From positions 124,001-188,000 of the forward strand of contig MEHQ01004495.1 of NCBI GenBank assembly GCA_008828725.1: a DNA stretch of 64,000 bases, written 5' to 3'. The position numbers and the translations under genes were made by a program. Shown here piece by piece: positions 31,134-42,525 of the stretch. Positions within the stretch are counted from its first letter, which is position 1; every line of letters begins with the position of its first letter. This DNA comes from Saccharina japonica (Eukaryota > Sar > Phaeophyceae > Laminariales > Laminariaceae). The notes below the pieces were generated by a model, which worked only from the letters and a program-made list of their open reading frames with translations, was not told the origin of the DNA and searched no databases.

Positions 31134-31344
31134 GGGCCCGTTTTAACGAAGAAGAAAAACAATTCAATTTGGAAAAAAAAAAAAATCAAATCCGCTTTTC
31201 ATTGGTCAACACACGCACCAGCACCAAAGATTAGGATCTTGGGGCATAGTATTTGGTGCTGGTGCGTGTGTTGACCAATGAAAAGCGAATTTGAATTTTA
31301 TTTTTTCCAAATTGAATTTATTTCATACTCGTTAAAACGGGCCC
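31134..31344. mobile_element. MITE-C copy, trimer unit 2
   Basis: GGGCCCGTTTTAACGAAG to CGTTAAAACGGGCCC, TTA before and TAA (31345-31347) after. Confidence 0.93.
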
Positions 31345-31347
31345 TAA

Positions 31348-31556
31348 GGGCCCGTTTTAACGAAGAAGAAAAAAATTCAATTTGGAAAAAATAAAATTCA
31401 AATTCGCTTTTCATTGGTCAACACACGCACCAGCACCAAAGATTAGGATCTTGGGGCATAGTATTTGGTGCTGGTGCGTGTGTTGACCAATGAAAAGCGA
31501 ATTTGAATTTTATTTTTTCCAAATTGAATGTTTTTCTTCTTCGTTAAAACGGGCCC
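31348..31556. mobile_element. MITE-C copy, trimer unit 3
   Basis: GGGCCCGTTTTAACGAAG to CGTTAAAACGGGCCC, TAA before and TTA (31557-31559) after. Confidence 0.93.
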
Positions 31557-31865
31557 TTAAACCAAAATCGTCGGGATATATATTGTTTTTGTGATGCAAT
31601 ATATACTTACTGTAGGCCGTGGTATTTGTCTTTGTATAACACGTTTGCTTTCCTCCAAAACTCCAAAATCAGGTTTTTACTTACTATTAGTATGGAGCTC
31701 CTCAAGTGACCACCCTTATAAGGCAAATGTCCTGAATGCAGGTGCGCCTCTACCGTAGCATGAGTAGTACGCACTATCGGCACCTAACAAAGCGTGTATT
31801 ATGTATCTGTCCAAGTTTGAGCGAGGCACATAACCTCTCGCCGTAGAGGCGTACCCTCGGTAGTG

Positions 31866-32115
31866 GACGCATGCTACGAAAGAGGTGAACTTTGTTTTTG
31901 CTGAGCTCGTCACTTGAGGAGCTCCATAGCTCATTACAAACAAACCGTGAGAAAATGAAAGCGCTACCCGAGGAACGACCTCGTGGCCAAAAATTACGCT
32001 GAAAAACTACTGCAACACAAGAAGACTGGAAGTCTGACAATTTTGGGTTTAGGAGCTCGATCGTTCAGAAACTGTTCCAGCCAATAAAAGGTATACCTCT
32101 CTCCTAGCACGTGTC
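31866..32115 (+). mobile_element. MITE-A copy with AGTG target duplication
   Basis: GACGCATGCTACGAAAG to CCTAGCACGTGTC, flanked by AGTG (31862-31865, 32116-32119). Same subfamily as 6045-6285. Confidence 0.9.
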
Positions 32116-32135
32116 AGTGAAAACAGCTTGTGATA

Positions 32136-32404
32136 GACTGTTGCTACGGCAGGGGGGTCATGTATAGGTGCTTGTTGTTCACCTGCACAGAGGCACTCGG
32201 CCGAGTGACTGCCTTACTCCGTTGTACTCGTAACCTCCTTTTGTGTTTAAGTTGTTCTATTTGCACGGCCATCGGAGGTTTTCTTACGTAACGACAAACA
32301 ACATATGTTTAAGGGTAATTTTCAGTTAGATTCGGAGCCACTTGTCCGAGCGGCCAAAACCCGGCAGTGAAAATGGGGGTACCCCTCCCCTCGTAGCACC
32401 AGTC
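32136..32404 (+). mobile_element. MITE-D copy with GATA target duplication
   Basis: GACTGTTGCTACGGCAGGGG to CCCCTCGTAGCACCAGTC, flanked by GATA (32132-32135, 32405-32408). It has CACTCGGCCGAGTG near the left end. Confidence 0.88.
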
Positions 32405-32578
32405 GATAGCCACCCCATCGTGGCACGGGTCGTTCTCAAAGACTGCTGTAGTCAGATGTTCATGTTCGACATGTGGTGGGGTAAAGGCTCCTTCCCCTCT
32501 TGAAGCGCTCTATATGTCATCCGGAACCTTGATTTCATTTTCGAAGGGAAACACAAGTGCGACCCGATAAATCATATA

Positions 32579-33165
32579 GGCGCATGCTACGAAAGAGCGC
32601 GGTAGCCCTTTATGGCTGAACGAAACGGTTTCTTAGCGATCAAGCTCCTTAACCCAAACCCGTCCTCTTTCTTTTTTTGGTAGTGGAATATATTGTTTTT
32701 CGTTTACTCAGGTAATGAGATTGACCATCGGGTATCCCATTTATTTTCCTCGGAGAACAACGTCTGGGTGAGATACAGAGCCCACTCAAGTGACCAACCG
32801 CCATCAGGAAATACGTGGTTGGTTCACCTATCGACACTCCCGGCCCTCTCATTATGAAAGTGCCCCACAAGAAACTCAAGCCTAAACATTACGGGGGAAA
32901 TAAGAAAGTCGACAGCTATTATACTGAAGTTAGTGTGGGACACACCCCTTTTTCAAATAACAAAAGTCAGCCTGAACCCGATTTCTGGTTTCTTATGAGC
33001 GGGCCGGTACTGTATGGTACATAGCATGCGTCCATATTACAACATGAAGAATGGTATAATTCGGACGATTTTCGTGTTAAGGTGGCTCGTCATCAAAAAA
33101 ACGTTTCCGCCGAAAGGTGCTATTAATAGTAGTAGTATATCTCTCGATCGTGGCACGCGCCTTGT
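32579..33165. mobile_element. Composite MITE-A with an open frame inside
   Basis: The left part is a reverse MITE-A (GCGCATGCTACGAAAG through TCAAGTGACCAACC). A right end in the same orientation is TAGCATGCGTC at about 33023-33032. A forward half copy (TCGGACGATTTTCGTG to CGTGGCACGCGCC) follows. Non-family sequence of about 210 bp, with an open frame, lies between. Confidence 0.6.
32854..33024 (+). CDS. Open frame of 56 codons inside a MITE-A (possible captured gene piece)
   Basis: ATG at 32854, TAG at 33022-33024. The sequence is protein-like, not repetitive (MKVPHKKLKPKHYGGNKKVD, VSVGHTPFSNNKSQPEPDFW), and unlike any other MITE-A interior. It could be a captured host exon or chance; no family recognised. 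Confidence 0.3.
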   Translation: MKVPHKKLKPKHYGGNKKVDSYYTEVSVGHTPFSNNKSQPEPDFWFLMSGPVLYGT

Positions 33166-33532
33166 AATAAGTAAGTACTATGTGTTAACGCGGCTCCGGA
33201 GAACTTGCACGTATGTGCCAGACTATTCGAATTTGCACGTACATTCAATACGGTTATTTATATAGCAGGAGTTGTTGTAGATATGTATGGCCTACATGGG
33301 TATAACATGGGATCGAGGTGCCAGGTGGGCCTCCGGCGGCCCCTGCGGAGGGCTGATTATATTTTCTGCACCTTGTAGTGGGAGCAGGGTGCCTAATGGA
33401 ATCAGATCCGGGTGAGATCAGGTCCGGGTGGGAGCGAGGGTAAACATGGTGCAAACGTACGTGCAGATACGAACAGCCCAGCACGTATGTGCAATTATAC
33501 GGTTGGTGGGTGTTTGGACTGGGCGTTACGTA

Positions 33533-34066
33533 GACGCGTGATACGATACGTAGGAGTAGCACTTTTTGTCTGAACAATTTGTTTTTAAATTTCGGGGCCC
33601 CTTTGACCCTGAATATGTCCGAATTTACTTCTTGTGTTGCATATATCTTTCATTTTATATAACTCAGGCCATGGCACTACTCATCGGGGTACTTGTAGCC
33701 CTTTTATTTATCATCTATTTTAGAAATATGTTTTGGGGCGAGGTATAGACGCATGCTAGGATAGAGGTGCACCGTTTTTTCTGAGCTCCTCACTTAAGGA
33801 GCGTCATACCTCACCGAAAAAAACATTTTGGAGGAAAATAAAAGTGCTGCCGGATGCGAAATCTCACGACCGAAGTATACTCCGAAACATTATTCGTCAC
33901 AAACATGAAAAGTCCGACGAATTTGGGTTAAGGAGCCCGATCGTTCAGAGAACGATTCAGCCAAAAGTGCTACCTCTACCGTAGCACGCGTCTATAGAGC
34001 TCTTCAAATGACCCCCCCCCCCGCCGTCGGAAAAAAACCTGGTGCACCTCTAAGGTAGAATTTGTC
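33533..34066 (-). mobile_element. MITE-A copy with CGTA duplication, carrying another MITE-A
   Basis: GACGCGTGATACGATACG to GGTAGAATTTGTC, flanked by CGTA (33529-33532, 34067-34070). The inner copy is 33748-33992. Confidence 0.9.
33748..33992 (+). mobile_element. MITE-A copy nested in MITE-A, TATA target duplication
   Basis: GACGCATGCTAGGATAG to CCGTAGCACGCGTC (245 bp) with TATA at 33744-33747 and 33993-33996. The host has GGTATAGAGCTC there, a single TATA. Confidence 0.94.
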
Positions 34067-34250
34067 CGTACGGTAGGTTGGGTCGCTTTTGCGTAACTAC
34101 TTTTTCAGCTGATGACATCCCTCCCATTCGACCGAAGGGTCACCCTAGTTACCGTTTCTTGTCACCTCAGCAGTACGTGATTGTAAGTGGGTTTCGACGA
34201 TAGCCACCCCGCCATGGATTATTTACATACAACCATACTCTGCCGCAACA
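34067..34250 (+). repeat. Family-J repeat
   Basis: Same landmarks as 25240-25430 (GATGACATCCC, CGACCGAAGGGTCA, CCGCCATGGATTATTTAC). Confidence 0.55.
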
Positions 34251-34261
34251 ATAGTATTAAA

Positions 34262-34410
34262 TGTTAAGACTTTGCGCATAGGTTTCCTTGGTTTCCGTGG
34301 TTTTCTGCTTTCGGGAATGCTGTGAGTGATCAACGTTGAAGCTCATGCTGCACATTGTCGGATGGCAAGATAATAATCATAGTAATAAATAACATTACGA
34401 GTATTGTAAA
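34262..34410 (+). repeat. Family-G repeat
   Basis: ACTTTGCGCATAGGTTTCC through GTGAGTGATCAACGTTGAAG to GCTGCACATTGTCGGATGG and an ATAATAAT-like tail. The ordered 3' motif plus simple tail is SINE-like, but no promoter boxes are seen. Confidence 0.6.
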
Positions 34411-34968
34411 TACGTCAGCTGTGAGTTCAACCGATTGAGTAGTTGATACTAGCTGCGTAGAATATTTGTTTCTGTGTGTTATTTGTAGTGTTCGTGTGGG
34501 TCTGCGTCCAATGTACAAACTTGAGGTACAGAGCCCCTCGCCTGAGTCGTGCAAACGCGGTATGACTATATAAAGGAGTTTGCCCGCCCTACCTGCCGAA
34601 CGTACCACCACAGTCCTTAATTACCGCATACATACCGGAAAGTATGCAGTAATAATGCCTCATTACCTTAAGTAAGGTGCGGTTCATTGGGGAGAGCTCC
34701 TCCTCCGTAAGGCCTCTCTGATGACACAACTACTAATGCACTACCATATTGTACGTAAGGTGTCATTGTGGGAGATCTGGACGGCTTATGTTTTCTCTTT
34801 TGGTAAATATGCAGAGTGGTGAGATGATCTCCGTAAGGGGCCTCTGGCGACAAACAATACAGCACTTACTTGTATAATAATATGGTGCCATTGTGGCGAC
34901 TATTGAACGCCTCTCTCTCTCTCTCTCTCTCTCTTTCTTCAATGCAACGCACAAATATTATTCTAAGG

Positions 34969-35205
34969 GTATGTTCGGTAGGGTATGGTACGCTCCAAAT
35001 ATTCTGGGCGTATTTGCTCGGGAAAATACGCTACCCGCACCTTGCCGGAGTGTTCGGCACGGCCGCAATACCCCGCTGGACACTCCTGTTTGGTTTTATA
35101 CGAACTCGACCCCGGTACCCGACACTTTGGTAAGTTCGGTACGCCCACCAAACAACATCCGGGTATACACCGGTACAATACCCTGCGGAAATACTCTTGA
35201 GTTGA
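34969..35205. mobile_element. Family-H element, diverged copy
   Basis: The left end GTTCGGTAGGGTATGG and the right end CAATACCCTGCGGAA form an inverted pair. The interior has the same TACCCGACACTTTGGTAAGTTCGG-type units as the copy at 46264-46566. Relation inferred by eye. Confidence 0.5.
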
Positions 35206-35209
35206 TGAT

Positions 35210-37350
35210 GAATAGTTCGAGTCAGTGTTGTTAGAGGCCCGGAAGGCCCTTCCTTCCGCGCAAATTTTGTTGATATTGCTACATACATGTGCCTACGATG
35301 GAAACCCTAAATTGAGCGGAAGGCCTTTCCCTGTACAATCCAATATATTTGATGAATATTGTGTTCTTTTGTTGGTCCTCTGGAAGGAGAAGAAGAGGAG
35401 CCCTATGGTATTCAATGCACCCTGTAAGAATCAAGGGGTGCCATATCGTCTACAGACGAAACAACTCATTTTCCCGTGTTTTTGTTTTGTTTCAGAGTGG
35501 TAATGAGGGATCCACCTTGAAGCTCATCATGCTATATTAAAAAAAAAAACAGCAGCTGTGAGCTCGAGGATTTCGTCGAAACTCATATTTGCTACGTAGC
35601 TGAGTGTAATACTTCGATCGCGCGTACTTACGGATTGTATATGTCCTCATGTAGAATGTACATCCCATATGAGGGGGACACAATCTGAGGCTGTAGAATT
35701 CAGGAAGTGTGTGTCTATTTGTGGGGGGAAAACTAACTATATACATCTTGCTGATTGTTGGGTAGCAGGGAGAATTATTATAATAAATGGTTTACGTACG
35801 TACGTAATTTTCTGCACTTGGAATGTGCGTATTTGTTATGACCGATCCTCGTTGAAGCCCATGCTAAACACTTTCGGGTGCCAAGAAAATTAACGAATAA
35901 TATGTAGTCCACCCATACGCGTACCCCTACGAGCGTAGTACCTTTTATCGTATCCTTGATGAAAACAAGCAGTTCACTAACTAATCCACCCCTTTATTTA
36001 GGAATCAAGGTACCATATATACCATATGTCTTCTAAACAAAACGATTATTATTATTCGTGGTTTTCGTCCTTTCGGTGTGGATATGTGTGATCAATGTTG
36101 GAGAAAATACTACATATAGTTGGATGGCAAGCACAAATAGAATTAAGCCATCCACCCATACCCCTTAATGCCGTGTCGTCTCCTCGAAAAACAACCCAAG
36201 CAATGCAGTAATTAATCCACCCATACCCTACCCTATACTTATGCTAGAAATACCCTATATATTGTCTCATAAATATAAATGAATTGATTCGCACTTCAGC
36301 TCAATCAAGCCATTGCTAATTATTAATACCCATTATTAATCCATTATTTATTTAATATTTTGACGTTTTCACCCACACAATAAAAGTTTGTCAGCCCCAT
36401 TGCAATACAACCGCTCAACAGTGCCTTCCCGTGTTAGTTTTGCGCGGATCCTTTCGGGGGGGGGGGGGTATCTAACAATTAATATATTTCCCGAATTCGG
36501 GGGGACGGGGTGATGGGCGAAACATTTTCGAGCGTTTTATTTTTTATCGTGTCCCTCTTTTGTGTCAAAATTAATGAAGGTCTTGAAATAGCGTGAATTA
36601 AATCAAACTGTTCCGACGGGGGTCGATACGGAGTATTTACTTATACTCAAATCAAGTGAATCAACAACAAACAGAACTACGTCGTACTGGTTTTGAGTAG
36701 ACAGAAACAATCCACCCACCCACCTAGCCACCCATGTGATGGGAATGAATGTATCATACAACTCTGTGCCAAAGTGTGTGGGCCGTTAGCCGACTCAAAC
36801 GTAATACAAACAGTCCTTCGTAAAGATTGGAACAGAGTTGTACTGTAGATATACACACAAACGTATCTATATACTCGTAGCCTGATCAGTCAATTATTAT
36901 GTATTTTCTAAAATTCGGGGAGACGAAACTGCCTGTCTGTGCCAACGTGATCATTTCGAGAGCATGGAAAGGGTGCCGTACGGGAGAAGTAATTGTTGAA
37001 CAATTAGTTTGAAAATCCACGAGGCACACGATAGGAAACCCTTACCCTGAAAATCAACAAAATAGTTACCTCAGGTGACAATTAATAATATATACGAGTA
37101 TATATATACATTTCCTGCGACATCCGGCTCCCGTGTTTCGCACATTCTCCAAAGCCTACGATAAAACGTCATTTTTTTATCAATCCATACGTTTGTGTAC
37201 TTTCAACACATCAAACACTTTTTCACCTTCTTCGAAGAATAAACCGCCGTACCCCGTGCGCCTGCGTGGTGGGAACTATCATACATAGGTATAGTGTTGT
37301 ATTTTCCCACGGGCTCAAGTCGTGCATGAATTCCATCCGCTCAGTGCATG
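35210..37350. other. AT-rich repetitive stretch, no gene seen
   Basis: Contains diverged family-G units near 35470-35720, 35815-35925 and 36055-36175. TAATCCACCC/CCACCCATACCCC recurs (near 35912, 35985, 36152, 36213, 36711). There is a G homopolymer (about 36458-36468). Nothing coding was recognised on either strand. Confidence 0.5.
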
Positions 37351-37370
37351 TCTACCGTACGTAGCCTGCG

Positions 37371-37651
37371 TCTGTAAAGGCGGCACTTTTTGACGGAAAC
37401 GTTTTCTAAAGGATGGGGGCGGGACCACTCCTTAACCCAGAATCGTCCGAATTATACAATTATTCTTGTGATCCAATATTTTTTTATATTCGCACTTAAA
37501 AACCACGGGATTGTTCATCGTCGGGTAAAAACGAGCGCTATGTCGTCGTTGGGCGAAGTTTATAGAGCTTATTAATCTCGAGTGACCACCCTTATAAAGT
37601 CCATGGTGCACTCTGGTTCACCTGCTCTTCTACCCGTATAGCATGTGTCAC
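37371..37651 (-). mobile_element. MITE-A copy
   Basis: GTCTGTAAAGGCGGCAC to CCCGTATAGCATGTGTC; the left end overlaps another right-end fragment (GTCTACCGTACGTAGCCTGC). A truncated forward copy lies at about 37730-37893 and contains an ACA triplet run. Confidence 0.7.
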
Positions 37652-37989
37652 AAGGCACCTCATCAAAGAAAAGGGTCAATACTACTGTTAAGGGCTCCGG
37701 AAGGCCTCTCTCTCTGCGATGCAACAATGAAACACAATAGCATGGCCACCTATTGTATGCAACGCAAGAATAGTGGAATTCCGATGATTTGGGGTTGAAG
37801 AGCCAGCTCCTCATCATGTTCAGGAACGTTTTCAGACAAACAGAAAAAAACAACAACAACAACAACAACAACTATATCTACCTGTAGCTCGCGTCTTGAG
37901 CCCTCTAAGAAGAAGTAAGTGACGGTTTCATCAAACGACCACCACGCCGCGTGATTGATTGGTGATTGAAACAATGGTTGGTGCGTGCC

Positions 37990-38279
37990 GACGCTCGCTA
38001 CAATAATAGAGGTACTCACTCGTAGCACGTTTTGGCTGGAACACTTTCTGAACGATCTGGCTCTATACCCCAATATCGTCAGACTTTCACTCTTTCTTGT
38101 GTTGCGATATTTTTCAGATAGGACGGTTACTTACGTAGGTCATGCGATTTTGTTTCCATCGGGCATCACTTTAAATATTAGTGTGAAGACTACTGCAGGT
38201 ATTGAGGCATAAAGCTCCTCAAGTGAGGAGCCTCGAAAAATGTCCTGTATGGAGGTGCACCTCTACCGTAGCATGCATC
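37990..38279 (-). mobile_element. MITE-A copy with TGCC target duplication
   Basis: GACGCTCGCTACAATAATAG to CCGTAGCATGCATC, flanked by TGCC (37986-37989, 38280-38283). It carries the ACTACTGCAGGTATTGAGG block. Confidence 0.9.
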
Positions 38280-38419
38280 TGCCCCTCTAGGTGTGATAAC
38301 AATGATTAGATGCAAGGAGCTCATACGGCACGGACTCGAAACATGATGACTCGAACAAACCGGAGACTGGCTGGGCGCTCGCGCCCACGCTGCTTGTTGT
38401 GCAGACACAGGCGGTTGAG

Positions 38420-38685
38420 TTAACCCAAAGATTGTCGTTATTTTTGGTCGCTACTACAAGTACCTCGGGGTCCCAAGCAGGATGATACGCTTTTTTGCGA
38501 GGACGTTACGTTGTGTCGACAAAAAATATTATGGTCAAGTTCAAATCTGAGTGAGAGATACAGGCAGAGGCACTCGCCCGAGTGGCGTAAACGTGGCGTT
38601 GGAAACCATGGAATCACCCCCCCCACACACACACACACATATGAGTACGCCCCCCCCCCCCCCGTCGTAGCATCATTAGTCGCTG
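38420..38685 (+). mobile_element. MITE-D copy, diverged
   Basis: CACTCGCCCGAGTGGCG with CGTAAACGTGGCG, and a right end in the CCCCCGTCGTAGCATCATTAGTC form, interrupted by CA and C runs. Confidence 0.5.
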
Positions 38686-39050
38686 ATTCATAGCGGTGAA
38701 GGTGTGTCCGTTGTCGGCGCTATGAATGCAATGCATTGCAGCACTGCATTCAGGGGGGTCGTTGTTGTGGTGGAGAGCTCTGCAAAGCTTCATCTAAACA
38801 ACATTGCCAATCATACAAGGATCGGACAGGGCCACCTATCGGTGGCCCCGCCCTCCATAAAAGTTGGAGAGTGAAGATAAAAGAGTAAATCGAGAAGTGA
38901 TGGCGGTACCAAGAGGTGGAGGTTTCCGCAGGGAATGAAGCAAAACTTGAAAAGTGGAAACGCAATGACAGCAATCGTCTTACAGTAAAAATACATCAGT
39001 CGTATGATACGTACATATCAGGTACCCGGAAGATAAGGATCGTTTGCATA

Positions 39051-39571
39051 TTAACATGTAATTGAAATGGTGCTTATATTTAGGGTCATAGTGGTATGTT
39101 GATACTGCTGTGCATACATACTACAGTATATAGGTGGATGGTCGTATATCACTCTGAACACCCACGTACCCAGGTGCGTAAAATGGTTGAATAAAGTTGT
39201 TGGAAGAAAATGAACTTTTAAAACTATGATTTCCAAAACCATCTTAAAATTTCTGATAGGGAGGTGGCATTGAGGCTGACTGCTGCTGCTGCTGCTTCTG
39301 CTGCTGCGATGCTCTTGTTTGGTTTTTGAAGGAAAACCTGATGGCCTAGAGGAAGTAGAGGGTGTTCCGGCTGCTGCAGGTAAGCGCCAGGGTTCAGGGT
39401 CCACGGAGACGAAGCTACTGCTCTGCTGCTGGCATGATTGTAGTCGGGTGCTAGTTCTGCCGTTGTCTAGAAACACGCAAGCACGGCAAACCTGTGCCTC
39501 TGGCCTCCCTGGGTAGAGAAGGGTACACACAGCACACACACGTAGAGGGACACAGACAGCATACACAGCAT
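39051..39571. other. Unassigned stretch before the duplicated block
   Basis: Open on the minus strand for 174 codons with a Ser-rich middle made by a GCT/CTG triplet run (about 39281-39309). A plus-strand GTAAGC after GCTGCAG (39380-39385) could be a donor. I do not recognise a product. Confidence 0.3.
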
Positions 39572-40475
39572 ACACAGGCTGCGTCGCCCCCTGACCTTCT
39601 ACCCTCTCACGGCGATAGAGCGCACGCTCCTACGCAACTAGCTACACACCACAGCGGGGGTACGCTATCACACCAGCATGGTCGAGGAGCTGCACAGCAA
39701 GCGTCTCTCTCTATCTCGCACGCGCACCTCTCTCTCCTCTGTTCTCAGCAAGATGTGGTATAATGGTACGCGGGGGGTTTCAACTTTTTTGCGATTGTCC
39801 GCCACGCCGGGGAGAGAGCGAGCCGTCCCCGGGAGGTCTTCGCAAGCCCCCCGCTCGCCGAGTTCGACGCAGGCGCCCGCTCGTTCGCCCGAGACACCGA
39901 GGGCTGACGTGTGGGGAGGGCGTGGCGCGCTCGCGCGGCGGTCGCCGGCTCGGCGGCGGACGGTAGACCGAGATTTGTGAAGTGTACCGGATTCAGAGTA
40001 GGGTTAATTGGCCCGCTTCACGCTCAGCGCTTCAGCGTAATAATAGTTACTACTATTCAGGTTTGATTGATACCTGGTAGGTATATAGTGTTTGTGTGAA
40101 TGGTATAATTGAGGGAAATAACAGCTGCACGTGGTCAGGTGGCAAACGAAATAATAACACGACGATGTCTCGTATCTACACAAATTGTGTTTGCCGCTTG
40201 TGCGTCCCCGCTGAAGACGTGATTCCAAGATCAATGACAATACTAATGACGAACAAACGACGTATGAAACAATAGGCCTTGATTGATCGATAGATAAGGT
40301 TATAACTTGCTACGTGCGTGCCTGATGGGTAAATCATTGTGAATATAATATAATTTTATTTAATACGTAGTGAGAAAGGGCAGCATCGGAGGAATGATAA
40401 CAGTAATTGAGTGACAGTCAGGCCCGGTCGTATGGGTTGTGTGAGGTTTGCCATGGTTAGATAGCGTAGTACAGT

Positions 40476-41897
40476 TAGGGTTGCTATTTTGTGCTTAGCG
40501 ACCAAGAAAAACAGCGACATCGACCAGCAAAAAAAAACAAATCCCCGCCAAAAGCCGACGCCTCCACCCACCGTACAATTACTTGATTTCGGTGTATAAA
40601 ATTCCGGAATATTCACGAGCATAGCGCGGGAGATCGCGCATGAATATTGAACTGAAAGTTCGTGTACGTCTCCAGATCTAATACGCCCACGTGCTGCTGA
40701 GGTTTAATTTTACATTGGAGAAAAAACAAAGGTGAAATCGCCGAAACACTGGCTGTTTTGGGGGTATTTCGAAGTAATGTAGGCAAATGTCGCCATCATG
40801 AGTGTCAATAGGTGAAAAAACCTCACCACCAGGATGATTGGGTTATGTACCATCTAGTAAAACAAACCCCGCCTTATTTTATTACGTTGGAGCTGAGGGC
40901 TAGGTCTTCAAAAATAGGATAATATGGGCAATAAACGCAAGGGAAAAGCTTCGCATCATATATAGTCGACCTCTTCGAGCAAGCAGGGGATAATATATAC
41001 CTACCAGGTATGATACCAGGTATATTGTTTTGTATACAAAATGTCGTATGAAATATATGATACGTGTTTTAGTCAAAACAGGCGTTGTTGTTCTCACATT
41101 GATTCATATATAGCCGACCTGTTCGAGCAAGCAGGGTATAATACATACCTACCAGGTACCAGGTACCTGGTATATTATTTTGTATACGTGAAGCTTGTGT
41201 CACTCATCGAGAAAAAGACAACAGGTGGTTTGCAGACAATATGCGAAGGGTGAAGGGTGCTCCGTCTCCTGCGCTGCCCGCCGCTGCTGCTGCTGCTGCT
41301 GCTGCTGCTGTCGCTGCTGCTGCTGCGGCCTACTGCAGCGGCTCCCATAATGAATGAACGTTTGTTGTGAACGGAAGTATGCAATGAATGGAGCAGGGAG
41401 ATTTGCTCTTCTTGCACGATCATGTGAAGTGTGCTCGCACAAAAAATCTCGTGAGTTTAATATACCGAGGTATATTGTTGTATTCACTCTCCAACCCAGA
41501 AACAACCGCGATAAGGAGGACATGCAGCACACAGCCTAGGCGGAGACAATAAATGCGCTCCTCATCTGGAGGAGGAGGGGTCTCTGCGTTGCTTGCCAAG
41601 GAGGACGGTTGTTGAGGGCTCGGTGCTGATGGCATCTCGCCCGTAGGCTCCGCGATCGACATGTTGGGGCCGCGTGTACAGCGCGCTTACCGATGCTGTT
41701 TCAGGCAGCAGCAGCAGCAGCAAACAGCAGCAGCAGCAGCAGCAGTAAGCGACTCCCGTCGAACTATTCAGCCTATTCTATTGATGTGTGTGACATTCCG
41801 CTACGTTTTGATTGGTTCATCGATGATGTATTATATCAAACTCCGAACGGCCAAAAACCACTTTTTTCGCCCCAAAAAACACAAAATAGCAACCCTA
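40476..41897. mobile_element. 1422-bp TIR element, present only in block copy 1
   Basis: Ends TAGGGTTGCTATTTTGTG and the exact inverse (18 bp), flanked by ACAGT (40471-40475, 41898-41902). The empty site with a single ACAGT is at 52829-52833. It encodes no transposase that I can see. Inside are two diverged direct repeats of about 80 bp (near 40958-41040 and 41107-41190) with TCGAGCAAGCAGG, a CTG run (about 41280-41328) and an oppositely read CAG run (about 41705-41745). A 3-bp CAG duplication with TTAGGG ends is an equally valid reading. Confidence 0.93.
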
Positions 41898-42525
41898 ACA
41901 GTAGTACGCACTGTATGAATGCGTGCCCTATGCGTACATGGGCCACGAATGATATTTGATTTATAGAATAGCGATGATAGTAGGTGATTTTGACGTGTAC
42001 ACATGTATCGTAGCACCAGATACTCCTTTCGGAAGTGGGGGGTTGTTTTAGCCAGATCGAGCACTGTTAAGCTCAAGAAACGGAGCGCAGGTCTTTGAAG
42101 AGAGAGGGGCGATATTGCTGATGCTCTACAAGGAAGTATATACATCGTACGTCCCCCGCTCGCCCTTTCGGGGGCCGAAACAATACGCGTATATTATTAG
42201 GGGAACGCGCAACAATAGCAAAATGTCAACGAACAACAAGATTCACTTTCTGTATTTCGTCATCGACTTTCACGAAGTACGAGGAGTATGCAACCTCTGG
42301 ATGCTAATAATCGGCACAATTTTTGCTGCTGTCGACGCGTTCCCCCTTTTGACGTCCAATTTGTGAAAAAATGAAAGAATAATCCGCAGAATTTTGCCAG
42401 AACTAAAACGGGATGATATGCTTTTCGTCGATGCGCAAAACTTGGGCCCACAGAGATGAACGAAAATAAAAATAAAAATCGGACGTCACACTGTTGGTAC
42501 ACGTCGTGCACAACCACGGCCGCAG

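Larger units (their letters stand above)
30852..31766 (-). mobile_element. MITE-A copy with MITE-C trimer
   Basis: The left end is GGATGCCTGGTACGGTAG. The C trimer (30922-31556) sits at CATCCTTA|TTAAACC, the same CTTAACC block as in 26707-27661. The right end is CCGTAGCATGAG. Confidence 0.85.

Noticed and set aside
26779-31556. CRISPR-like array in the evenly spaced family-C repeats
   Set aside because: Units are 210-bp self-complementary transposons joined by 3 bp, with no unique spacers; the host is eukaryotic.
40476-41897. Retroelement remnant
   Set aside because: No polymerase-like frame, ends are inverted rather than direct repeats, and the empty site shows a simple short duplication.
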